Translations under genes and position numbers: made by a program
The notes under the pieces: generated by a model
Database searches by the model: none
What the model saw: only the letters and a program-made list of their open reading frames with translations
Told to the model about the DNA's origin: nothing
Shown: positions 37,801 through 44,394 of the stretch, piece after piece
Position numbering within the stretch: position 1 is the stretch's first letter
Layout: every line of letters starts with the position of its first letter
Assembly: GCF_001618175.1 (NCBI RefSeq)
Contig: NZ_LPXN01000101.1
Location: forward strand, 1-44,394
DNA length: 44,394 nt
From: Oceanibaculum pacificum
GTDB taxonomy: Bacteria > Pseudomonadota > Alphaproteobacteria > Oceanibaculales > Oceanibaculaceae
Direction: 5' to 3'

Positions 37801-40800
37801 CACGGCGTGCTGCAATGGTTCGACGGCAGCGGCTGGGTGGACATCACCGCCGACGACGTTACCGATGCGCGGCAATTCTCCTATGAACTGCTGACCAATG
37901 ACGGCGATTCCGGCCTGCGCTACATCCATGACGGTCTGGAGGTGCGGGCCGATTCCTTCCGCGTCAGCGCCGTCGACCGCCATGGCGAGCCCAGCGATGG
38001 CGACGCCGCCATCTCCTTCGTCATCACCAATGTAAATGACGGGCCGGAGATCGCGCAGAATCCCGATGCCGAGGACGCGCCGTTCAGCGACCCCGCCGCC
38101 CCGAACAATCTGGGCGGGCTGGTTTCCCAGAACAACGCCATCACCGTCAACGAGGGCGAAACCTACCAGATCACCACCGCCGACCTCGCCGCCTACGATC
38201 CGGACAGCTCGTCCGCGCAGGTGCAGTACCGCATCACCTCTAACACCGGGCACGGGCAGGTCGCCCTCTCGAACGATGGCGGCAACACCTTCCGCATCCT
38301 GGGCGTCGGCGCTTCCTTCAGCCAGGCCGACGTGACCGCCGGCAAGCTGTACTACATCCATGACGGCAGCGAGCCGCCGGCCAGCCCGGACAGCCCGTAC
38401 GACATGTTCGTCTTCACCCTGGCCGACGGCGACAAGGAGCTGACGAACCGCGAATTCCACATCAACATCGCCGGTCCGGCCAACGATGCGCCGGAATTCT
38501 CCGACACGGCCGACGGCCCGATCGAGGTGGGCGAGAACGCGGTTTCCGTCAGCGGCTTCACCATCGCCGATGCGGATTTGGCCGACGGCGTCGGCAGCGG
38601 CGAGACCGACTTCGTGCAGGCCATCGTGCGCGTGGTCACCACCGGCGGCGCGCCAATCGACCATGCGACCACGGCGGGCGGGGTCACCATCGGATATGCC
38701 GCCGGGCTGACGCCGATCGACGGGCATGACGGCGATGGCGATTATCTGGTGCTGCAAGGCACGCGCGCCGAAATCAACGCCGCGCTGGCCGGCCTGACGG
38801 TGCAGTTCGGCGCGAATGCCGACACGACCTACCGGCTCCAGGTGATCCTGGACGACCGCTCGCGCGACGCCAACGGCGATCTCACCAGCGGCGCGAATGG
38901 CGGGCCGGTGAACGATCCGGGCGAGGCCGGGGGCGACTCGGTCATCTCCGGCACCGACTATGACTGGGGCAGCGAGAGCGTCGCCGACGCCGACGACCTG
39001 CCCCTGCCGCTGAACATGGCGATGGCGCAGGTCACGCTCTACGCCTCGGCCGTGAACGATCCGGGTGCCATCACCGGCGTGCCGGTCGATCAGACTGTGG
39101 ACGAGGATGTCCGCACCTTCATCGGCGGCGGCTTCGCCTTCACCGACGCGGAATCCACCGCCTTCGACCTGCCGGTGACGGTCACCATCAGCACCGGCGG
39201 CAACGGCACGCTGGAAGTCGGCGATCCCGGCGATGTCGAGGTGAGCGGCAATGACAGCGGCACGCTGACGCTGACCGGCACCGTGGGCGACATCGCCGCG
39301 CTGCTGAACGATTCGACCGACGGCCTGCATTACACCAGCGCCGGCAACGCCAACCACGACCAGAATGCCGGCGGCGATGGCGATGTCACCATCACCGTCA
39401 CGCTGACCGAAAGCGACGCGGCGCTGGGCAGCGGCCCCTATGCCGACGGCCTCACCGACAGCTTCACGCTGACCATCGATCCGGTGAACGACCGGCCGGG
39501 CGCGACCGCCAGCGGCGGCGCGCTGCCGATCACCAACAGCGGCTTCACCGCCGTCACCGGCCTGTCCGTCAGCGATGCCGACATCAGCGACACCGGCGGC
39601 GTGCTGGCCGGCGAGACCGATGTGGTGGAAGTCACGGTCCGGCTGCTGGAGAGCAATGTCGCCCTGGGCTCGGGCGACTATACCGACGGCTCGACCCCGG
39701 CGGTGATGAACACCACGGCGGCCGGCCATGGCGCGACGGTCGACGGCACCTATGACGGCGACGGAACGGCGCTGAAAATCCGCGGCACCATCGCCCAGGT
39801 GAACGCCTATCTGGGCGGCTTGCAGATCGATCTGGGCTATATGTCCAACTCCGACGCGACCTACGCCATCGAGATCGTCGTCGACGATCGCGTGCGCGAC
39901 GTGGCGACTGGCGCGCTCGACGGCTCTGGCGACGCCAATGGCGGGCCGGTGAACCAGGATGGCGACGACACGCCGACCGCCATCGTCGATACGCCCGCCA
40001 CCATCGATCCGTTCACCACGGCCATCCCGGCGGATTTGACGCCCAACACCAACAGCGCCAGCCGCAACCTGTTCCTCTCCACGGTGAACAACCCGGCGGA
40101 CGTGACCGCGAGCGACGTCACGGTGGACGAAGGCTCCGCCACCATCGTGCTGAGCACGGCGAACAGCAACATCCAGGTCAGCGACCCCGATCATAATGGC
40201 GGGGTGATGTCGGTCACCGTCACCGTGGACGAGGGCTTCATCACCGCCGTCGGCGGCACCGGCGGCACGGTGACCGGCGTCGGCGCCAGCAGCCAGGAAA
40301 TCACCATCGAAGGCACGCAGGCGCAGATTAACAACCGCCTGAACGCCATCACCATCACCCTGCCGGTGTTCGATCACGACACGGAGGGCAGCGGCACCGC
40401 CGCCGACTGGAACGGCGAGATATCCGTCACCGTGGTGGTGAACGACCAGGGCAACACCGGCGAGCGGCCGGGCGCACTGGTCGGCCAGGACGACCATCCG
40501 GACACCGACGACGCCACCACCGGCTATGGCGATTACGCTTACGCCGACGGTAGCAGCAACGAGCTGACGACCACGCGGATTTTCACCATCACCGTCGATC
40601 CGGTGAACGACGCGCCGGTCATCGGCGGCGACGTACCGACCAACACCGATCATCCCGACGGGCCGGGCAGCGACTATCTGGCCGTCACCATCCTGGAAAC
40701 GCCGGTCGGCGACCGCACGACCACCCAGATCGCGCTGCTGGAGAATCCCACCACCAGCGACATCGATTTCCAGGACGCCACCTTCGAGGGCGGCACGCTG

Positions 40801-43800
40801 ACGATCAGCTTCGAGGACTATCAGGCCGGCGACGTGCTGTCGCTCGACGGCTCGCCCGTCGGCGTCGAGTCCGTGACGGGCGGCGAAGCGGCGGATCTGG
40901 TGATTACCCTGTCTGCATTGGCCGACGAGACCGCCCTGCCGGCCATCCTCGCCGCCATCCGCTATCACAGCACCTCGGCCACGCCGGGCGGCGCTGGAGC
41001 GGACGCGCTGACCCGCGATTTCAGCATCGTGCTGAACGACGGCAACAACGATAATGGCGTCACCAATGCCGGCGGTCCCGCCGCGCTGGATTCCAACATC
41101 CTCACCGGCACCATCGTCATCGATCTGCCGCCGGAAGCGGTGAACGACACCAATAGCCTGGGCAAGAACGACGACGATGTCGACGGCACGGTGCTGCCGA
41201 ACGACAGCGACCCCAACGGCGATGACGGCATCTCCGTCACCGCCATCGCCTTCGAGAACGATCCCGACAATATCGGCACCGACCAGACGCCCGGCACCAT
41301 CGGCAACCCGCTGGCCGGCGATTACGGCACGCTGACGCTGAATGCCGACGGCACCTACACCTACGATCTCGACAATGCGCTGCCGGTGGTCGAGACGCTG
41401 CGGCCGGGCGAGACGCTGGTGGAAGTGTTTACCTACGAGATCACCGACCCGTCGGGCCAGACCGACACCGCCACGCTGACCATCACCATCAACGGCGACA
41501 GCGCCCCGCCGGTCGCCACCGACAACACCGCCGCCGTGGCCGAGGACGTGACGCTGACCGACAGCGGCAACGTCATCACCGACGATGACGGCAACGATGT
41601 CGATTACGACCCCGAGGAGAGCGACGTCACCGTCGCCGAAATCGAGGGCGACAGCGACAATGTCGGCGAGGCGGTCGAGGGCACCTATGGCAGCGTCGTC
41701 ATTCAGGCCAATGGCAGCTACACCTACACGCTGAACAACGCCGCCGCGAACGTCCAGGCGCTGGCCGAGGGCGAGACCGTCACCGACGTCTTCGAATACA
41801 CGCTGACCGACGAGGATGGCGACACCGCCACGGCGACGCTGACCGTCACCATCACCGGCCAGAACGACGCGCCCACCGCGCTGAACAACGCGCACGAGAT
41901 CGATAAGGGCGAGACCGACCCGATCACCGGCAATGTCATCGGCGACGATGACGGCGACGGCGAGGATAGCGACCCCGACAATGACGCGGTGCTGAGCATC
42001 GCCGAAGTCGATGGCGTGCCCGGCGATGTCGGCCAGGTGCTGACCGGCACCTACGGCACCATCACGATCAATTCGAACGGCAGCTACAGCTACACGCTGG
42101 ACAATGCCAACGCCGACGTCATCGCCCTGCGCCCCGGCCAGACGCTGACCGAGAGCTTCGACTACACGCTGACCGACGAGCATGACGCGACCGACACCGC
42201 CACGCTGACCATCACCATCAACGGCGTGAACACCGGGCCCTTCGCCACCGACAACAGCAACGCCATCACCGAGGACGATGCCGATCCGGTCACCGGCAAT
42301 GTGATGACGGAGGATGACGGCGACGGCGTCGACAGCGACCCCGAAGGCACCGACATCGAGGTGACCGCCATCGACGGCGAATCCAGCGATGTCGGCCAGG
42401 CGGTCGAGGGCACCTATGGCAGCGTGACCATCAACAGCGACGGCAGCTACAGCTATGCGCTGAACAACGCCAGCGCGGTGGTTCAGGCGCTGACCGAAGG
42501 GCAGATCGTCACCGACAGCTTCGACTACACCATCACCGACGAGGATGGCGGCACCGCGACCGCGACGCTGACCATCACCATCACCGGCGTGAACGACACG
42601 CCGGTCGCGCAGAACAACGACAACAGCGTGGTGAAGGGCGCGACCGACCCGATTACCGGCAATGTCATCGACGATGATAACGGCGACGGCGTCGACGCCG
42701 ATCCCGACGCCGGCACGGACCTCACCGTCTCTGCCATCGACGGCGAGGCAGGCGATGTCGGCCAGATGTTGACCGGCACCTACGGCACCATCACGATCAA
42801 TTCGAACGGCAGCTACAGCTACACGCTGGACAATGATAACGAGGATGTCGTCGCGCTGCGGCCGGGCGATCCGGCGCTGACCGAGAACTTCACCTATACC
42901 ATCGTCGACGATTACGGCCAGACCGACACCGCCACGCTGACGATCACCATCAATGGCGAGAATACCGGCCCGACCGCGACCGATAACGAGAACGAGATCG
43001 ACGAGGACGCCACCGTCCCGGCGACCGGCAACGTGCTGACCGACAATGACGGCGACGGCGTCGATACCGACCCCGAGGGCACCGACCTGATCGTCGCCGA
43101 GGTGAATGGCGAGGCCGCCGACGTCGGCGTGGAAGTGGCCGGCACCTACGGCGCCATCACGATCAACGAGGATGGCAGCTACAGCTACGTCATCGATAAC
43201 GACAATGCCGACGTGCAGGCGCTGGAGGAAGGCGAGACCGTCACCGACAGCTTCACCTACACCATGCAGGACGAGGATGGCGGCACCGATACGGCGACGC
43301 TGACCATCACCATCAACGGCGTGAACACCGGGCCCTTCGCCACCGACAACAGCAACGCCATCACCGAGGACGATGCCGATCCGGTCACCGGCAATGTGAT
43401 GACGGAGGATGACGGCGACGGCGTCGACAGCGACGTGGAGGGCAGCGACCTTGACGTGTCCGCCGTGAATGGCGAGACGACGAATGTCGGCGCGGCCGTG
43501 TCCGGCACCTATGGCAGCGTCACCATCAATGCCGACGGCACCTACAGCTATGCGCTGGACAATGACAGCGCCGCCGTCCAGGCGCTGGAGGAAGGCGAGA
43601 CCGTCACCGATGTCTTCACCTACACCATCGTCGACGACCAAGGCGCCACCGACACCGCAACGCTGACCGTCACCATCACCGGCCGCAACGACGCGCCGGT
43701 GGCGACCGACAATGAAAACGACATCCAGGAAGACGCGACCGATCCCGTCACCGGCAATGTCATCAGCGACAATGACGGCGACGGCATCGACAGCGACCCC

Positions 43801-44394
43801 GAGGACAGCCCGCTGACCGTCATCGAGATCGATGGCGAATCCGGCGATGTCGGCGAGGAGGTCGTCGGCAACTACGGCACCATCACGATCAACGAGGATG
43901 GCAGCTACAGCTACGTCATCGATAACGACAATGCCGACGTGCAGGCGCTGGAGGAAGGCGAGACCGTCACCGACAGCTTCACCTACACCATCGAGGATGA
44001 GGATGGGGCGACCGACACCGCCACGCTGACCATCACCATCACCGGCGTGAACGATGCCCCGGCGGCGGTCGACGATGCCGGCGACACCCGACGCCTGGTG
44101 AAGGAGACCGAGACCGGCAACGTGCTGGATAACGACACCGACATCGACAATGGCGCCACCGCCACCGTCGACGCGGTGGATGGCGAGGCCGGCAATGTCG
44201 GCAGCGTGGTCACCGGCACCTATGGCGAACTGACGCTGAACAGCGACGGCAGCTACAGCTACGCGCTGGACAGCGACCATCCCGATGTCGTCGCCCTGTT
44301 CGGCACCACCGACAGCCTGACCGACAGCTTCGAATACACGATGAGCGACGGCGAGGGCGGCACCGCCTCCGCCACGCTGACCATCACCATCACC
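34834..44394 (+). CDS. Giant DUF4347/cadherin-like/VCBS-repeat surface or secreted protein (3' end outside window)
   Basis: Open for 3,187 codons to the window edge with no stop. Near the N-terminus, LESRILLDAAA (residues 10-20) matches the LEPR-XLL element of such giant proteins; no ordinary signal peptide is present, so type I secretion is likely. Residues 68-235 form a DUF4347 domain with ISHGTPGGFVLG (H125) and LYGCDVG (C169). Residues 240-2095 carry many cadherin-like modules, most ending in a variant of VNDAP, and from 2099 VCBS repeats run to the edge. The protein is rich in Asp, Gly, Thr and Asn and very poor in Cys, as expected for Ca2+-stiffened adhesins. No secretion genes are in the window. 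Function as adhesin or biofilm protein is inferred from architecture. Confidence 0.9.
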   Translation, partial: MARKLRMAALESRILLDAAAVATVAAEAAKTADQADAAPDAAPDHPPADTPHIVSNQPDIPGVAPQDGRTVVVIDSRVSDLQEILNSLPAEAEAIVIDTTTAGVEAVTELLGSSQDVASLHIISHGTPGGFVLGADQVDSKSLANGKGEAIAAWSTGLASGADVMLYGCDVGQGSAGRDFLSRMAWLTGADIAASSDATGAATLGGDWDLEVQVGAVNMMSALSGNELFAWQGLLEAPEITGAPEKVTLIEPSSINASETVSEYSFSGIVIDDGGEAEVTVIVTVSNAAAGTLEHTEDGSGSTLSFTGTGADATAWLANLTFVAADSATLDGGESVTTNIVIEAEGGGITVDHTLAVTVTPSNDPTLLPDGSMTVDEGDSEAVTAAALTIDDPEVSNGNQSAEQVIYRLLDLPTYGYLTLNGERVGVGSIFSHQDVLDNLLVYHHTETGAQQNDADGFEVSVNDGATPQASSNTATVTININPINQLPTASGSGTVYEGQPEDAQNANTGNGGVTYTPVGLMIEGDDGGDPGDSLTLYITSLPTAGELYYNGTLLDAGDVAGGFMIAWADRNLLTYRHDGRGAQDSTDTGPSTITFTYRVDDSEDSTGDQTMTLSVLEVNDDPEWNESSTLEADIPDDGNYRVTLDETMLEAMDIDSSDDEITFALTELADKGQVWLNGNGLALGATFTMADVRDGRVSFLQTTGAGPGETTEFKFVVLDNALSLRWNAATGEDYERPGGIYDSGTDNRTEFTFVVNLLETAGGGEAGTPPALVGPELQPSTEYLGDNPVAGGSGDTVVDEGGSGILTGAGGMLHYTAGSASADQIVYTVTGFAGDFPGTLEKNVGGDWITLGKYGTFTQADLNDGNIRFSHDGGESFETSFTYSVTAGGLQTPSLEPLAATGSFDIFITPVNDAPTVAGSTENLIAEGATKIITRDMVGIGDPDDETSGGEYDSETTLGDSNWEGDTNYAIDHDSGNPLHFIVTELPEHGVLQWFDGSGWVDITADDVTDARQFSYELLTNDGDSGLRYIHDGLEVRADSFRVSAVDRHGEPSDGDAAISFVITNVNDGPEIAQNPDAEDAPFSDPAAPNNLGGLVSQNNAITVNEGETYQITTADLAAYDPDSSSAQVQYRITSNTGHGQVALSNDGGNTFRILGVGASFSQADVTAGKLYYIHDGSEPPASPDSPYDMFVFTLADGDKELTNREFHINIAGPANDAPEFSDTADGPIEVGENAVSVSGFTIADADLADGVGSGETDFVQAIVRVVTTGGAPIDHATTAGGVTIGYAAGLTPIDGHDGDGDYLVLQGTRAEINAALAGLTVQFGANADTTYRLQVILDDRSRDANGDLTSGANGGPVNDPGEAGGDSVISGTDYDWGSESVADADDLPLPLNMAMAQVTLYASAVNDPGAITGVPVDQTVDEDVRTFIGGGFAFTDAESTAFDLPVTVTISTGGNGTLEVGDPGDVEVSGNDSGTLTLTGTVGDIAALLNDSTDGLHYTSAGNANHDQNAGGDGDVTITVTLTESDAALGSGPYADGLTDSFTLTIDPVNDRPGATASGGALPITNSGFTAVTGLSVSDADISDTGGVLAGETDVVEVTVRLLESNVALGSGDYTDGSTPAVMNTTAAGHGATVDGTYDGDGTALKIRGTIAQVNAYLGGLQIDLGYMSNSDATYAIEIVVDDRVRDVATGALDGSGDANGGPVNQDGDDTPTAIVDTPATIDPFTTAIPADLTPNTNSASRNLFLSTVNNPADVTASDVTVDEGSATIVLSTANSNIQVSDPDHNGGVMSVTVTVDEGFITAVGGTGGTVTGVGASSQEITIEGTQAQINNRLNAITITLPVFDHDTEGSGTAADWNGEISVTVVVNDQGNTGERPGALVGQDDHPDTDDATTGYGDYAYADGSSNELTTTRIFTITVDPVNDAPVIGGDVPTNTDHPDGPGSDYLAVTILETPVGDRTTTQIALLENPTTSDIDFQDATFEGGTLTISFEDYQAGDVLSLDGSPVGVESVTGGEAADLVITLSALADETALPAILAAIRYHSTSATPGGAGADALTRDFSIVLNDGNNDNGVTNAGGPAALDSNILTGTIVIDLPPEAVNDTNSLGKNDDDVDGTVLPNDSDPNGDDGISVTAIAFENDPDNIGTDQTPGTIGNPLAGDYGTLTLNADGTYTYDLDNALPVVETLRPGETLVEVFTYEITDPSGQTDTATLTITINGDSAPPVATDNTAAVAEDVTLTDSGNVITDDDGNDVDYDPEESDVTVAEIEGDSDNVGEAVEGTYGSVVIQANGSYTYTLNNAAANVQALAEGETVTDVFEYTLTDEDGDTATATLTVTITGQNDAPTALNNAHEIDKGETDPITGNVIGDDDGDGEDSDPDNDAVLSIAEVDGVPGDVGQVLTGTYGTITINSNGSYSYTLDNANADVIALRPGQTLTESFDYTLTDEHDATDTATLTITINGVNTGPFATDNSNAITEDDADPVTGNVMTEDDGDGVDSDPEGTDIEVTAIDGESSDVGQAVEGTYGSVTINSDGSYSYALNNASAVVQALTEGQIVTDSFDYTITDEDGGTATATLTITITGVNDTPVAQNNDNSVVKGATDPITGNVIDDDNGDGVDADPDAGTDLTVSAIDGEAGDVGQMLTGTYGTITINSNGSYSYTLDNDNEDVVALRPGDPALTENFTYTIVDDYGQTDTATLTITINGENTGPTATDNENEIDEDATVPATGNVLTDNDGDGVDTDPEGTDLIVAEVNGEAADVGVEVAGTYGAITINEDGSYSYVIDNDNADVQALEEGETVTDSFTYTMQDEDGGTDTATLTITINGVNTGPFATDNSNAITEDDADPVTGNVMTEDDGDGVDSDVEGSDLDVSAVNGETTNVGAAVSGTYGSVTINADGTYSYALDNDSAAVQALEEGETVTDVFTYTIVDDQGATDTATLTVTITGRNDAPVATDNENDIQEDATDPVTGNVISDNDGDGIDSDPEDSPLTVIEIDGESGDVGEEVVGNYGTITINEDGSYSYVIDNDNADVQALEEGETVTDSFTYTIEDEDGATDTATLTITITGVNDAPAAVDDAGDTRRLVKETETGNVLDNDTDIDNGATATVDAVDGEAGNVGSVVTGTYGELTLNSDGSYSYALDSDHPDVVALFGTTDSLTDSFEYTMSDGEGGTASATLTITIT
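41128..44394 (+). repeat. VCBS repeat array within the giant protein gene
   Basis: At least nine units begin near 41128, 41509, 41872, 42238, 42601, 42970, 43333, 43696 and 44059; the period is 363-369 bases (381 for the first, divergent unit). Each has a motif like TDNxNxI, an acidic DNDGDGVDSDPEGTD loop resembling calcium-binding sites, GTYG-ITIN-DGSYSY, and TDTATLTITI. Identical DNA blocks link non-adjacent units: 42202-42339 equals 43297-43434 (138 bases); 43154-43265 equals 43880-43991 (112 bases); 42041-42106 equals 42770-42835 (66 bases). The array continues beyond the window. Confidence 0.92.

Noticed and set aside
34696..44280. A 3,194-codon open frame on the minus strand
   Set aside because: It is the antisense of the giant plus-strand gene. 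Its product is a monotonous Val/Ala/Asp/Gly/Ile/His/Arg string with no domains, as expected from reversing Asp-, Thr- and Gly-rich codons, while the plus frame gives DUF4347, cadherin and VCBS units.
41128..44394. Regular repeats as a possible CRISPR array
   Set aside because: The period is about 363 bases in one open frame with protein-level conservation; no short direct repeats with unique spacers.

Overview
The window is a GC-rich, densely packed chromosomal segment with ATGA-type gene overlaps throughout. The gene content (TRAP and NMT1-type ABC transporters, five-step hut pathway, OpgC, Mrp antiporter) suggests a free-living alphaproteobacterium, probably of Rhodospirillales type. This is inference: no rRNA or marker gene is present. 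I see no tRNA, rRNA, insertion sequence or CRISPR array.

Layout. (1) 94-4670, +: a FadR-type GntR regulator with an operator on its start codon, a LigI-like amidohydrolase and a TRAP transporter (P, Q, M). (2) 4671-14152, +: a complete Mrp cation/proton antiporter operon (mrpA-G) whose last subunit is fused in frame to a universal-stress-like protein, followed by a histidine kinase and an NtrC-type sigma54 activator. A good sigma54 promoter and a 34-bp dyad near -98 precede mrpA, so the operon seems to encode its own activator. (3) 14162-15867: a stand-alone receiver protein (-) and OpgC (+). (4) 15878-23824: an NMT1/THI5-like binding protein (-) divergent from a TetR regulator, then an operon of ABC permease, amidase, degenerate SDR/epimerase, double-GNAT protein, DHDPS-like lyase and ABC ATPase. 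Matching 16-bp palindromes lie at the tetR start and in the operon promoter. The substrate is unknown; this is the best candidate for an undescribed pathway.

(5) 23842-34498: the histidine utilisation locus. hutI-H-G-U runs leftward and continues into a second TRAP transporter. hutF-hutC runs rightward. Two HutC-type palindromes lie between hutI and hutF. Both TRAP sets in the window have a terminator-like hairpin directly after the binding-protein gene. (6) 34499-44394: an AT-rich upstream region, then a giant surface or secreted protein of more than 3,187 residues. It has an LEPR-XLL-like N-terminus, a DUF4347 domain, cadherin-like modules and at least nine VCBS repeats of 121-127 residues, and it runs off the end of the window. 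The very long open frame on the opposite strand is a composition artefact.

Together the genes describe a cell that imports organic acids and amides, degrades histidine to glutamate and formate, controls Na+/H+ balance through a self-contained sigma54 circuit, and displays or secretes a calcium-dependent adhesin-like protein.
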